Source: Betaproteobacteria bacterium
Lineage (GTDB): Bacteria; Pseudomonadota; Gammaproteobacteria; Burkholderiales; Rhodocyclaceae
Assembly: GCA_009779265.1 (NCBI GenBank)
Contig: WREP01000017.1
Location: 1-48,841 of the forward strand
Direction of reading: 5' to 3'
DNA: 48,841 nt
This document shows positions 7,584 through 16,796 of this stretch, piece by piece; within the stretch, counting starts at the first letter, position 1; the number at the start of each line of letters is the position of its first letter. Below the pieces are notes generated by a model. The model saw only the letters and a list, made by a program, of their open reading frames with translations, did no database searches and was not told where the DNA came from. The translations under genes and the position numbers were made by a program.

Positions 7584-9689
7584 TTACTGCGGGCCGGCCG
7601 TGTTGTTCAGCAGGCTTTTCGTGGCGACTTGCAGGTAGGCGTCGAGTTGTTCCCGCAAAGCCTGTCTGGCGTTGTCGTCGTTGATTTCGGTGACTTGCGG
7701 AGCGGCCCACAAGTGATAGCGGTAGAGCCTGGACGCTTGCCCCTTGGCTTCGATCAGAATCTCGTTGTCGCGGATGAGGGCGACGATCTGCTCGGAGCCT
7801 GAAGGTTTGATGACGCCGAAGCCGGGATCGTCGGCGGGCAGGGTCAGCAGGTCGCGGCCCCAGCACTGGTGCCGGGTCGGCCCGCCGAGGCGGCCCATGA
7901 TGGTGGGCACGATGTCGACCTGGCTGCCGACGGTATCGCGCACGGCGCCGAACTTCTCGCGGATGCCGGGGGCGAGCAGCAGCAGCGGCACGTTGAAGCG
8001 GGCCAGATTCATTTCGGTCAATTGCTCGCCGCTGCCGAAACCGTGGTCGCCGACGATGACGAACAGCGTTTCCTTGTAGAAGGGCTGGTCGCGGATTTGG
8101 TCGAAGAAACGGCCAAGCGCCCAGTCGGCATAGCGCATCGCCGTCAGATGCTGGTCGAGGCTGCCATAGCCGCTGACCGGCGCCACCGGCAGTTGGGCCG
8201 GCAGGGCGTAAGGCGTGTGGTTGGAGATGGTTTGCAGGATGGCGTAAAAAGGCTTGCCGTTCTGGCGCTGGCGCAATTCGGCGGCGGCGCGGTCGAACAT
8301 GTCCTGGTCGGAAACGCCCCAGGTCGGATCGAAGACGACGGGATCGACAAAATCGAAGCGGCCGATGAAATTGCTGACGCCTTGCTTGCCGAAAAAGCCC
8401 GACTGGTTATCCCAGGCGAAATCGCCGTTGTAGACGTAGAGATTGTCGAAGCCGCGCGGCTTCAACAACGCCGGCAGCCCGGAGAAGTCGTTGTTGCCTT
8501 CCGGCGTCTGCATCAGGTATTCGAAGGCCGGCAGGTTGGGAAAGCAACTGATCGAGGCGAACATGCCCTGGTGGGTGTGCGTGCCATTGGAAAAGAAGCG
8601 GGTGAACAACAGCCCTTCGCCGGCCAGCCGGTCGAAATTCGGGGTGATGTCGCCGCCGCCGAGGACACCGACATGGCGACCGGCGAGGCTTTCCATGATG
8701 ATGAGCACGACGTTCTTCACCGCCAGCGTCTTTTCGGTTGGCGGCGTGGTGGTGCGCAGCACCGCCGCCCGCTCCTCGGCGAGCAGCGTGTCGTGGCCGG
8801 TGAGCAGCATGTGGCGGACGATGTCCAAGGCTTCGGGGTAGGCTTGGCTGCCCTGCCAAGCTTGGTGGCGGCGACCGAAAAATTGCGCCTGCGCGGCGGA
8901 AATCAGCGACAGCGTGCCGTTCAGACCCAGTTGATTGGCGAATACCGACTCGGTGGTAAAGGCGTCGCCCCAGCGCAGCGGCGGCCCTTGGCGCAGGGTG
9001 CCGCGCGCGCCAAGGATGGCAAGCAGCAGGCAGAGCGCGAGGACGGCAAGGCGGATCGGCAGGCGCTCGCTCAGGGGCGTGACAAACCTCACCCCCGGCC
9101 CCTCTCCACTTGTGGAGAGGGGAGGTATTTGCCCCTTCGGGGGAGAAGATTGATGGCGCTGGCTGATCCACCTAAAAACCCAAGCCAGCGCGGCGGAGGC
9201 CAAAGCCCAGGCAAGCAGGTAGCGAAGTACCGGAAAGCCGTACCAGAGCATATTCAGCACCGTTTTCGGGTCTTCCTTGAGATACTGGAAAACCAGTCCG
9301 TTCAGACGCTGGTTGAATTCGCGATAAAAATCGAGTTCGATCAGGCCGAGGAACAGCGTCAGGCTGGCGGCCACGGTCAGCCAGCCGCACATCAGCCGCC
9401 GCGCTTGCATCGCCCGGCGGCTCGCCAGGACGAGCAGCAGCGGCAGGCAGATACAGACGGCCAGACGCAGGTCGAAACGCAGGCCATTGAAGAAGGCTTC
9501 GGCCAGATCGCCAAGCGAGGCGCCGCCGATCTGTTCGTGGTTGTAAACCAGCAGCGCCAGACGCAGCAACGAATACATCAGCAGCAGCGTCAGCAGGCTC
9601 AGGACGGTGAAGGAAAGGTGGTTCTTGAGGCGGATGCTGGGGTGCTCCGTGCCGGCGGTGGCGGGAGCGGGCGGTTGGTCATGAGTCAT
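7584..9689 (-). CDS. LTA-synthase-type membrane sulfatase/phosphotransferase with a repeat-derived linker
   Basis: This 701-residue protein has about five N-terminal transmembrane helices (within residues 25-230) and a periplasmic alkaline-phosphatase-superfamily domain. Metal and nucleophile positions are visible: Glu333 (VVLIIMESLAG), a Thr in NGTHTHQG (Thr372 is the likely nucleophile) and the late FVIVGDHGFGSGE. Family members move phosphoglycerol or phosphoethanolamine onto glycans or lipids. The substrate cannot be read here. It is the last gene of a three-gene minus-strand cluster with eptA and another LTA-synthase-like gene. I start at the ATG at 9689 because upstream codons lie antisense-like within eptA. 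Residues 181-203 derive from a dispersed repeat inserted in frame between transmembrane segments. Confidence 0.88.
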   Translation of the reverse strand: MTHDQPPAPATAGTEHPSIRLKNHLSFTVLSLLTLLLMYSLLRLALLVYNHEQIGGASLGDLAEAFFNGLRFDLRLAVCICLPLLLVLASRRAMQARRLMCGWLTVAASLTLFLGLIELDFYREFNQRLNGLVFQYLKEDPKTVLNMLWYGFPVLRYLLAWALASAALAWVFRWISQRHQSSPPKGQIPPLSTSGEGPGVRFVTPLSERLPIRLAVLALCLLLAILGARGTLRQGPPLRWGDAFTTESVFANQLGLNGTLSLISAAQAQFFGRRHQAWQGSQAYPEALDIVRHMLLTGHDTLLAEERAAVLRTTTPPTEKTLAVKNVVLIIMESLAGRHVGVLGGGDITPNFDRLAGEGLLFTRFFSNGTHTHQGMFASISCFPNLPAFEYLMQTPEGNNDFSGLPALLKPRGFDNLYVYNGDFAWDNQSGFFGKQGVSNFIGRFDFVDPVVFDPTWGVSDQDMFDRAAAELRQRQNGKPFYAILQTISNHTPYALPAQLPVAPVSGYGSLDQHLTAMRYADWALGRFFDQIRDQPFYKETLFVIVGDHGFGSGEQLTEMNLARFNVPLLLLAPGIREKFGAVRDTVGSQVDIVPTIMGRLGGPTRHQCWGRDLLTLPADDPGFGVIKPSGSEQIVALIRDNEILIEAKGQASRLYRYHLWAAPQVTEINDDNARQALREQLDAYLQVATKSLLNNTAGPQ
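9087..9147. repeat. Dispersed hairpin repeat inside a coding sequence
   Basis: A perfect 11-bp stem, CCCCTCTCCAC (9099-9109) and GTGGAGAGGGG (9112-9122), with a TT loop, is flanked by C-rich and G-rich arms. On the minus strand it is read as PPLSTSGEGPGVR, a peptide that recurs when this repeat type falls in genes. Related C-rich/G-rich repeats occur in intergenic DNA at 44016-44126 and 48643-48767. It keeps the frame and falls in an inter-helix loop. Confidence 0.75.
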
Positions 9690-9727
9690 GGGGTTGATTT
9701 CGGAAATGCGGTTGCGGCCTTGTCCGG

Positions 9728-11347
9728 TCAGCGGCAGTCCGCCAGCAGGTCGAGTTGCGGATTGTAGGCGACGGTATCGACCGCGAACAACTTGAGCACG
9801 GTATGGAAGAGGTGATCGTGGCTGGCCGGCTGCGCCGCCCGGCGGGCCAGGCAGCCCGCCGGCAGGCCGGCGGCGACAGCGGGGGAAAGCCAGAAAATCA
9901 TCGGCACCCGGGTTTGCTCGGCCGGGGCGATGGCATACGGCATGCCATGCAGGTAGAGACCCTTTTCGCCGAGCGATTCGCCGTGGTCGGAAACGTAGAG
10001 CAGGGCCGTGTCGTGCGAGGTGATTTGCGCCAACTGGTCGATTGCCTGGGCCAGCACATGGTCGGTGTATAGCACGGCGTTGTCGTAGGTATTCACCAGC
10101 GCCTCGCGGGAACAGCGGGCGAGATCGGTGGTGTCGCAGGTCGGCGTCCATTGCCGGAAGTTTTCCGGGTAGCGCCGGAAATAGGCCGGGCCGTGATTGC
10201 CGAGCATGTGCAGGATGACGATGATGTCGCCGGCAGCGTTCTCGATGATTTGCGGCAGGCCGTTGAGCAGGACTTCGTCGAAGCAGCGTTCGCCGTCGCA
10301 CAGGCCGGGAATCTTGGCATGCGCCAGATTGTCTACGGGCAGGCCGTCGCAGACGCCCTTGCAGCCCGACTGGTTCTCCCGCCAGCGGACGCTGACGCCG
10401 ACGCGCTGCAAGACGTGCAGCAGGGATTCCTGGCGACGGATGGCGCTTTCGTCATAACGCTGCCGGCCAATAAGGGAGAACATGCAGGGCAGGGAAATGG
10501 CGGTGTCGGTGCCGCAACTGGTGACTTCGGGAAAATTGATGACCTGGCGGGCGGCCAGTTCCGGCGTGGTTTGCCGCTCGTAGTCGTTCAGTCCCCAGTT
10601 GGCGGCGCGCACCGTTTCGCCGACCACCAGCACCAGGGCCAGCGGTTTGCGCGCGCCGTCGCCGCGCTGTGCGTCCGGGGCGATGCGTTCGCGCGCCTGG
10701 GCTGTTCCGGGTGCGGCAACCTGCGCCGTCAGCACCCGCCCCAGCGAGTACAGGTAGTTGGCGGGCGTGACCAGATAGCGCAATTCCTTGTGCTCGCGGA
10801 TCGCCGGGATCAACTCGGCGGATGCCAGCCACAGGCCGGCGGCACTCATGCCCAGAGCGGCGAGCAGGGCGGCGGCGCGGGTCAGCGCGGCTTGCCGCCA
10901 GTTTACCCGGCGAATGTCGAAGCGACTGATGAGGCCGATGGCGATCACGGCATAAAGCACGTAGAGCAGCATGCCGGGTGCGAGCAGTTCGCCGGCTTCC
11001 TTGATATCGGTTTCGACCAGGTTGCGCAGCATGGGCGGATCCAGATGGACCGCATAGGTATTCATGAAATAGACCGCCGCCGCCGTCGGCAGGGTGAGTA
11101 ACATGAGCAGTGGCTTGATGATCCGGCGGCCGGTGACGAGCAGCAGCATCAGCCATTGCAAGCCGGTCAGCAGCAGTGCGGCGCAAAGCGGTAGCCGCCA
11201 GTCCGCCCACGAGGCTGGCGGGCGCAGGGTTAACAGGGTGTGCCAGAAAGTTGCGTTGCACAGTAGCGTGAACACGGCGCTGGCCAGCAGGGCCAGGGTT
11301 TCGCCGCGCACCGTTGGTCTCATCGCCAGTAGTCGTCGCATGCTCAA
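9728..11347 (-). CDS. eptA: EptA-type phosphoethanolamine-lipid A transferase
   Basis: This 539-residue enzyme has an N-terminal membrane domain of five helices (residues about 15-175, DUF1705 type) and a periplasmic alkaline-phosphatase-fold catalytic domain. Glu244 (VVGETVRAANWG) is a zinc ligand and Thr280 (TSCGTDTAISLPCMFS) is the acceptor threonine, the same number as in neisserial EptA. Paired cysteines (CKGVC, LCDGERC, a later CDTTDLARC) form the expected disulfides, and LLYVSDHGESLGEKGLYLHG supplies the remaining zinc ligands. It should add phosphoethanolamine to lipid A, lowering negative surface charge. Its 5' end overlaps the preceding gene by 4 bp, so the two are translationally coupled. 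Confidence 0.93.
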   Translation of the reverse strand: MSMRRLLAMRPTVRGETLALLASAVFTLLCNATFWHTLLTLRPPASWADWRLPLCAALLLTGLQWLMLLLVTGRRIIKPLLMLLTLPTAAAVYFMNTYAVHLDPPMLRNLVETDIKEAGELLAPGMLLYVLYAVIAIGLISRFDIRRVNWRQAALTRAAALLAALGMSAAGLWLASAELIPAIREHKELRYLVTPANYLYSLGRVLTAQVAAPGTAQARERIAPDAQRGDGARKPLALVLVVGETVRAANWGLNDYERQTTPELAARQVINFPEVTSCGTDTAISLPCMFSLIGRQRYDESAIRRQESLLHVLQRVGVSVRWRENQSGCKGVCDGLPVDNLAHAKIPGLCDGERCFDEVLLNGLPQIIENAAGDIIVILHMLGNHGPAYFRRYPENFRQWTPTCDTTDLARCSREALVNTYDNAVLYTDHVLAQAIDQLAQITSHDTALLYVSDHGESLGEKGLYLHGMPYAIAPAEQTRVPMIFWLSPAVAAGLPAGCLARRAAQPASHDHLFHTVLKLFAVDTVAYNPQLDLLADCR

Positions 11348-13293
11348 TGCCGCACCGCCGTTTGCAATTCCGGCCGCCAGGCGAGCAGACCCTTGCGGAA
11401 GGCGTAGCTGGCGCCCTCGTAGTAGGCGATGTTGCGGCGGATCAGGGGGTCGGTGAGGGAGGCGGGCAGTTCGTGGCTTTCGCCGAGGGCGTCGTCATGG
11501 CGGCGGACGATCTGGCGCGGGCTGAGAATAGCCAGATCGCGGCTATCGAACAGGCCGAGATGCTGGTAATTGCCGATCAGGGTGCGGCCCGGCCGGTTTT
11601 CGTCGAGCAGCGCGTTGCGGCCGAAGAAGGTCGATACGTAATCCATGCCCAGGAGGCCGAGCAAGGTCGGGGCGAGGTCGATCTGGCTGGTCAGCGCCGT
11701 CACCTCGCGCGGGGCGATCCAGCCGGGCGCGTAAATGAAGAGCGGGATGTGGTAATTGGCGACCGGCAGGTTCTCGCGCCCGGCGCTGCCGGCCGTGTGG
11801 TCGGCGACGAAGAAGAATACGGTATCGGCGAACCACGGCTTGGCGCGCGCCTGTTCGAGAAAGCGGCCGATGGCGTAATCGGTGTACTTGACCGCGCCAT
11901 CGCGTCCGCTGCCGGAGGGGATGTCGATGCGGCCGGCGGGATAGGTGTAGGGGCGGTGATTGGAAGTGGTCATCAGTTGCAGGAAGAAGGGCTGGCCGGC
12001 GGCATGATTCTGATCGGCGATTTTCAGCGTCTGGGCGTAGAGATCTTCGTCGGACATGCCCCAGGCGTTGCGGAACTGCATTTCGTCATCGGCGACGCTG
12101 CTCTGGTCGACGATGCGGTAGCCGTTGCCAGCGAAAAAGCTGTTCATGTTATCGAAATAGCCGCGCCCGCCATAGACAAACACGCAATCATACCCCTTGG
12201 CGGCCAGTTGCTGGCCGAGACTGGCGTAGCCGCTTTCGCGGCCGATGCGCTTGACGATGGAGCGGCCCGGCGTCGGCGGAATCGACAGGGTGATGGCTTC
12301 CAGCCCGCGGTCGGTGCGCGTGCCGGTGGCCTGAAAGTTGGTGAAGAACAGGCTCTCCCGGCGCAGCGCGTCGAGATTGGGCGTCAGTCCCCGGTCGTTG
12401 CCGAAGCTGCCGAGATACTTGGCGCTCAGGCTCTCGATGGTGACCAGTACGATATTGCGGCGCTGTTCCGGCCCCCGGTTGGCGATGACCCGGCGGATGT
12501 CGAAGGGAGCGTCGCCGATGAAGCGGGCGTTCGGCTCGGCCACCTCGGCGCGCAGCAGCGTGGCCGCCTCGCTCTCGGGCAGCGTGGCGTAAAGCTGGCG
12601 GTAATCGAGTTCGTTGTTGCGAAAGGCGGCGAAAAACTGGAACGGCCCGTTGCCGGCCAGTTCCGCCTGGTAGCGATTGCCCTCCTGGGGACGCGGGAAA
12701 TCCTGGCCGATCGCGGCCATGTCGAGCAGGGCGGCGAGCAGCAGGAGGGCGGCAAGGCGCCAGCGAGCGGCGCCCGGCAGCGCTGGCGCCGCCAGAGCCG
12801 CCGCCAGCGGCCGGCGCAGCGCCAGTGTGGCGATGGCGGCCAGCACCGCCAGCAGGGTCAGCAGCGGATAGATCGGGTAGGACTCCATGATGTTGTCGAC
12901 GACTTCCTTGGAATAGACCAGATAATCGACGGCGATGAAATTGAAGCGGACGCCGAATTCGTCCCAGAACAGCCATTCGGCGGCGGCGACGAAAAGCATG
13001 GCGAACAGGCTGATGCCCGTTAGCGCGACGAGGAAGGCGCGGTGCGCGCGGCTTTGCCAGAGTCTTTGCGGACACAGCGCCAGATAGAAGGCGAGCGGCA
13101 GCAGCGCGTAGAGCAGGAAAGCCAGATCGTAGACGGCGCCGAGGGCGTAGAGACGCAGCACGGCGAAGACGCCGGCCCCGGTTTCCGGCAGGTTGGCGAA
13201 CAGCAGCGCGCTACGGGTCAGAAAGAAAATCGCCAGCCAGCAGGCGGCGATGAGGCCAAGATAGCGGACTTGGCCGTGGCGAAAAAAGGGCAT
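11344..13293 (-). CDS. LTA-synthase-type membrane sulfatase/phosphotransferase
   Basis: This 649-residue protein has about five N-terminal transmembrane helices followed by a periplasmic sulfatase-like domain. Key motifs are NIVLVTIESLSAKYLG (metal-binding Glu), GTRTDRGLEAITLSIPP (probable Thr nucleophile before DRG) and FFFVADHTAG. This belongs to the proteobacterial LtaS/OpgB-like group, which transfers phosphoglycerol or a related group to periplasmic acceptors; the substrate is unknown. The start at 13293 (MPFFRHGQ) gives the normal short cytoplasmic lead. An upstream in-frame Met would add a charged low-complexity extension that overlaps the divergent promoter region. It is the first gene of the cluster, divergent from the two-component genes, and overlaps eptA by 4 bp. 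Confidence 0.88.
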   Translation of the reverse strand: MPFFRHGQVRYLGLIAACWLAIFFLTRSALLFANLPETGAGVFAVLRLYALGAVYDLAFLLYALLPLAFYLALCPQRLWQSRAHRAFLVALTGISLFAMLFVAAAEWLFWDEFGVRFNFIAVDYLVYSKEVVDNIMESYPIYPLLTLLAVLAAIATLALRRPLAAALAAPALPGAARWRLAALLLLAALLDMAAIGQDFPRPQEGNRYQAELAGNGPFQFFAAFRNNELDYRQLYATLPESEAATLLRAEVAEPNARFIGDAPFDIRRVIANRGPEQRRNIVLVTIESLSAKYLGSFGNDRGLTPNLDALRRESLFFTNFQATGTRTDRGLEAITLSIPPTPGRSIVKRIGRESGYASLGQQLAAKGYDCVFVYGGRGYFDNMNSFFAGNGYRIVDQSSVADDEMQFRNAWGMSDEDLYAQTLKIADQNHAAGQPFFLQLMTTSNHRPYTYPAGRIDIPSGSGRDGAVKYTDYAIGRFLEQARAKPWFADTVFFFVADHTAGSAGRENLPVANYHIPLFIYAPGWIAPREVTALTSQIDLAPTLLGLLGMDYVSTFFGRNALLDENRPGRTLIGNYQHLGLFDSRDLAILSPRQIVRRHDDALGESHELPASLTDPLIRRNIAYYEGASYAFRKGLLAWRPELQTAVRH

Positions 13294-13420
13294 CGGGTAT
13301 CTGCGGCGTCGGGGAAAAGCACAGTTTGGGCGGCGCCGCGTCAATGAAACGTCAAAGGATCGCAGAGGCAATCGCGCGCCGCGGAAAACGGGCGTATCTG
13401 TGCAGGCCGGTGGCGAGAGC

Positions 13421-13426
13421 TATACT
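13421..13426 (+). promoter_or_regulatory. Candidate -10 element for the two-component operon
   Basis: TATACT lies 29 bp upstream of the response-regulator ATG in an otherwise very GC-rich divergent intergenic region (13294-13455). No good -35 hexamer is found 17 bp upstream, so the promoter may need an activator, possibly the regulator itself. The AGAGAAG just before the ATG serves as ribosome site. Confidence 0.3.
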
Positions 13427-13455
13427 GCCGCCACCGTTCCAGAGAAGCCAACCGC

Positions 13456-14133
13456 ATGCGCCTGCTCGTCATCGAAGACAATCCCGATATTCTGGCCAAT
13501 GTCGTCGATTTCCTGGAAGCCGCCGGCCACATCGTCGATTGCGCGCGCAACGGGCCGGGCGGCCTGCATCTGGCGCTGACCGGGCAGTACGATCTGCTCG
13601 TCCTCGATGTGATGCTGCCGGGCATGGACGGCTACCAGCTCTGCCGCAGCCTGCGCGAGAGCGGCAGCCAGATGCCGGTGATCATGCTGACCGCGCGCGA
13701 TACCGTCGACGACCGTCTGCACGGCCTGCGCACTGGCGCCGACGATTATCTGGTCAAGCCCTTCGCGCTGGCCGAACTGGAAGCGCGCATCGAGGCGGTG
13801 CTGCGGCGGACGTTTGGCGCCCGTCAGCGTTTGCAGGTCGCCGATCTGGCGCTCGATCCCGACACCTGGCATGTCATGCGCGGCGGCCAGACGCTGCGCC
13901 TCAGCCCGGCCTGCTTCAAACTGCTCGAAATCCTGATGCGCCGGAGTCCCGGCGTGGTCCGCCGGGAGACGCTGGAATCGGCGCTCTGGGGCGACGATCC
14001 GCCGGCCAGTGACAGCCTGCGCAGCCACCTGCATTTGTTGCGCCAGGCGGTAGACAAGCCTTTCCCGCAGCCCCTGCTGCATACCGTGCATGGCGTCGGT
14101 TACCGGCTTGCCGAGGACGATCGTGACGATTAA
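13456..14133 (+). CDS. OmpR/PhoB-family response regulator
   Basis: This 225-residue regulator has an N-terminal receiver (residues 1-115) with acidic pocket Glu7-Asp8, phospho-acceptor Asp51 (LLVLDVMLPGMDGY), Thr79 region (VIMLTARD) and Lys101 (DYLVKPFA). A winged-helix DNA-binding domain follows (about 125-222), ending with the typical HTVHGVGYRL. It should be phosphorylated by the kinase encoded immediately downstream and act on promoters nearby. Divergent placement next to eptA and two LTA-synthase-like genes resembles PmrAB-type control of lipid A modification, but targets are inferred from position only. Confidence 0.95.
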   Translation: MRLLVIEDNPDILANVVDFLEAAGHIVDCARNGPGGLHLALTGQYDLLVLDVMLPGMDGYQLCRSLRESGSQMPVIMLTARDTVDDRLHGLRTGADDYLVKPFALAELEARIEAVLRRTFGARQRLQVADLALDPDTWHVMRGGQTLRLSPACFKLLEILMRRSPGVVRRETLESALWGDDPPASDSLRSHLHLLRQAVDKPFPQPLLHTVHGVGYRLAEDDRDD

Positions 14134-15388
14134 ACAACCGCTCGCCCGCCGCATCCTGCTGTCATTTACCCTGCTCACCGCGCTGGTTGCCGGTGTTTAC
14201 GCCGCTGCCCTCGTCGCCGTCATTCATGTCGTCGAGGAAGATCTGATCGGCGAGGAACTGCGCAGCGAGATGGCGGTGGTCGAGGAACTGTATCGGGGCA
14301 GCCGGCAAATTCCCGACATCAGCGGCAGCAGCAGCCTCTATGTGCCCGATCTGGATGGAAAAACACTGCCCCTGAATCTGTCCAATATCCATGAGGGCTA
14401 CCAGGAAATTGTCACCGCCAGCGGTGCCTGGCATGTGCTGGAAACAAGCATTGACGGCCACCGCTTCATCCTGGTTCGCAATCAGGATGCCTTCGAGGCG
14501 CGTGAGAGGCTGATGGTCAAGGTGGTCGTGGCCGGGCTGGCGCTGGCCATTGCGCTGGCCTTCGTGATCGGCCGCCTGACCGTGCGCCGGGTGATCGACC
14601 CGGTGATCCGCCTGGCCGGCCAGGTGCGCGAGCGCGACCGGATGCCGGCGCCGGCCCCGGCCCTGGCGGAAGATTATGGCGATGACGAACTCGGGCAACT
14701 GGCGCGCGCTTTCGACTTGGCCTTTGGCCGGCTGGGCGCGGCGATTGAGCGCGAGCGGCTATTTACCAGCGATGTCAGCCACGAATTGCGCACGCCCCTG
14801 ATGATCGTCGGCACCTCGGCCGAACTGCTGCTGGCGCGCGGCGACCTGCCGCAACAGGCGCGCCGTCAGGTCGAGCGCATTGGCAAGGCGGCGGCGGAAA
14901 TGCGGTCGCTGGTCGACACTTTCCTGCAACTGGCGCGCGCCCAAGGTATCTCGCCGACGTGCGTGGAAACGACGACCCTGGCGGCGCTGGCCGAGGAACT
15001 GGCAGCCGCCTGGCGGCCGGAAATCGCCGCTCGCGGGCTGGGCTTCGTGCTGCGTCACGATGGCGAGGTGGCGGGGCACTGGCACGCGACGCTGCTGCGC
15101 GTGGTCATCGACAATCTGCTGCGCAACGCGCTGCATTACACCGAGCGCGGGGAAATCCGCCTCATCGTCGGCGCTGGCGGCTTTTGCGTCGAGGACAGCG
15201 GGCCGGGCATTCCCGCGGACGAGATCGACAAATTGTTCGAACCCTTCGTGCGCGGCCAGTTGGCGCGCGGCGAAGGGCTTGGCCTGGGCCTGTCGCTGGT
15301 TCGCCGCATCTGCGAGCAGCAGGGCTGGCGCATCGCCGCCGGCAATCTCGACGGCGGCGGCAGTTGTTTCTCGGTGCGGCTCGGCTGA
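14123..15388 (+). CDS. Sensor histidine kinase
   Basis: This 421-residue inner-membrane kinase has a first transmembrane helix at about residues 10-34, a periplasmic sensor region (about 35-132), a second helix (about 133-152) and a HAMP-like linker. The dimerisation/phosphoacceptor box has His220 (FTSDVSHELRTPL). The ATPase domain shows N-box IDNLLRNALHYT, G1 VEDSGPGIPADE, F-box LFEPFVRG and G2 GEGLGLGLSLVRR. I use the GTG at 14123, which overlaps the regulator stop by 11 bp; an in-frame ATG at 14090 would add 11 residues inside the regulator gene. The periplasmic domain contains no recognised ligand motif, so the stimulus is unknown. Confidence 0.94.
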   Translation: MTIKQPLARRILLSFTLLTALVAGVYAAALVAVIHVVEEDLIGEELRSEMAVVEELYRGSRQIPDISGSSSLYVPDLDGKTLPLNLSNIHEGYQEIVTASGAWHVLETSIDGHRFILVRNQDAFEARERLMVKVVVAGLALAIALAFVIGRLTVRRVIDPVIRLAGQVRERDRMPAPAPALAEDYGDDELGQLARAFDLAFGRLGAAIERERLFTSDVSHELRTPLMIVGTSAELLLARGDLPQQARRQVERIGKAAAEMRSLVDTFLQLARAQGISPTCVETTTLAALAEELAAAWRPEIAARGLGFVLRHDGEVAGHWHATLLRVVIDNLLRNALHYTERGEIRLIVGAGGFCVEDSGPGIPADEIDKLFEPFVRGQLARGEGLGLGLSLVRRICEQQGWRIAAGNLDGGGSCFSVRLG

Positions 15389-15398
15389 GAGCGGACCG

Positions 15399-16796
15399 TC
15401 AGGCGCCGCGATCGTTTAGCAGTGCGTGGCGGCGGGCGTACAGGAAATAGATGGCCAGCCCCAGCGTCATCCAGATTGCGAAGGCGATCCAGGTCGTCTT
15501 TTGCAGATGGGCCATCAGGAACAGGCAGAAGGCCACCGACAGGAGCGGCACCAGCGGCACGCCGGGGCAGCGGAAGGCGCGCGGCAGATCCGGATGGGTG
15601 CGGCGCAAGACCAGCACGGACACGGAAATCAGCGTGAAGGCCGTCAGCGTGCCGATATTGATCAGTTCGGCCAGCGTTCTGAGCGGCACGAAGGCGGCGA
15701 CGGTGGAAAAAACCAGGCCGACGATCCAGGTGGCGGTCCAGGGCGTGGCATGCACCGGGTGCACCCTGGACAGTCGCCGGGGCAGCAGGCCGTCGCGCGA
15801 CATGGCGAAAATGATGCGGGTCAGGCCGTAGGTCATTACCAGGATGACCGTGGTCATGCCGAGAATGGCGCCGAGGTCGACGAAGCCCGCTATCCACGTC
15901 TGGCCGGCCAGTTGCAGGGCCAGCGAAACCGGATGGTCGACCCCGGCGAATTGCTGGTAAGGCACGATGCCGGTCATGATCGCCGCCATCGCCACATAGA
16001 GTACGGCGCACACGACGAGTGAACCGATGATGCCGATGGGCAGGTCGCGGCTTGGATTGCGCACTTCCTCCGCGGCCGAGGTTACGGCGTCGAAGCCGAT
16101 GAAGGCGAAGAACATCAGCGCCGCCGCATTGAATATGCCGCTTGCGCCGAAGGGGGCGAAGGGCCGCCAGTTGGCCGGTTCGACGTGCCAGACGCCAACG
16201 GCGATGAAGAGCAGCACGACGCCGACCTTGATGGCCACCATCAGGTTGTTGAGGCGGGCCGATTCACGCATGCCGTGGGCGACCAGGGCGGTGATGGCGA
16301 GCATGATGAGCATTGCCGGCAGGTTGATGAAGGTATCGACGCCCGGCAGCGCGCCGGGGGCAGCGGTCAGCGCCGTTGGCAGGCCGATGCCGAAACCGGC
16401 TAGCAGCGACTGGAAATAACCCGACCAGCCGACCGATACCGCCGAGGTCGCCAGTCCGTATTCCAGAAGCATGTCCCAGCCGATCATCCAGGCGACGATT
16501 TCGCCCAGCGTGGCGTAACAATAGGTATAGATGGAGCCGGAAACCGGGATGGTCGAGGCGAATTCGGCATAGCACAGCGCGGCAAAGCCGCAGGCCAGGG
16601 CGGCGATGGTGAAGGAGACGGTCAAGGCCGGGCCGGCGGTCAAGGCGCCGGTGCCGGTGAGCACGAAAATGCCGGTGCCGACGATGGCGCCAATGCCCAG
16701 CAGAATCAGGTCGAGCGGGCCGAGCACCTTCTTCAGCCCGCCAGTGCGGGCCGTCGCCAGCATGGCATCAATGTTCTTGGTGCGGAATAGATTCAT
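15399..16796 (-). CDS. APC-superfamily amino acid permease
   Basis: This 465-residue transporter has about 12-13 hydrophobic helices. The N-terminal signature LDLILLGIGAIVGTGIFVLTG contains the unwound helix-1 glycine motif of the APC fold, and FAFIGFDAVTSAAEEVRNPSRD is the helix-6/loop hallmark of the cationic amino acid transporter branch. It probably imports amino acids by proton symport across the inner membrane; the actual substrate is not readable. The start at 16796 (MNLFRTKNIDAM) matches relatives; an upstream in-frame Met would add 14 odd residues. It converges on the sensor kinase with 10 bp between stops. Confidence 0.92.
   Translation of the reverse strand: MNLFRTKNIDAMLATARTGGLKKVLGPLDLILLGIGAIVGTGIFVLTGTGALTAGPALTVSFTIAALACGFAALCYAEFASTIPVSGSIYTYCYATLGEIVAWMIGWDMLLEYGLATSAVSVGWSGYFQSLLAGFGIGLPTALTAAPGALPGVDTFINLPAMLIMLAITALVAHGMRESARLNNLMVAIKVGVVLLFIAVGVWHVEPANWRPFAPFGASGIFNAAALMFFAFIGFDAVTSAAEEVRNPSRDLPIGIIGSLVVCAVLYVAMAAIMTGIVPYQQFAGVDHPVSLALQLAGQTWIAGFVDLGAILGMTTVILVMTYGLTRIIFAMSRDGLLPRRLSRVHPVHATPWTATWIVGLVFSTVAAFVPLRTLAELINIGTLTAFTLISVSVLVLRRTHPDLPRAFRCPGVPLVPLLSVAFCLFLMAHLQKTTWIAFAIWMTLGLAIYFLYARRHALLNDRGA

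Noticed and set aside
7564-7600. Hairpin between the dGTPase and LTA-synthase-like stops as a terminator
   Set aside because: GGCCGGC-type arms can pair, but there is no T tract on either strand, and such pairing is expected by chance in GC-rich DNA.
7869-9767. Long open frame (632 codons) on the plus strand opposite the LTA-synthase-like gene
   Set aside because: It is the antisense shadow of a well-supported gene, is rich in low-complexity Ala/Gly/Gln/Val sequence and has no domain signature. High-GC DNA produces such frames routinely.
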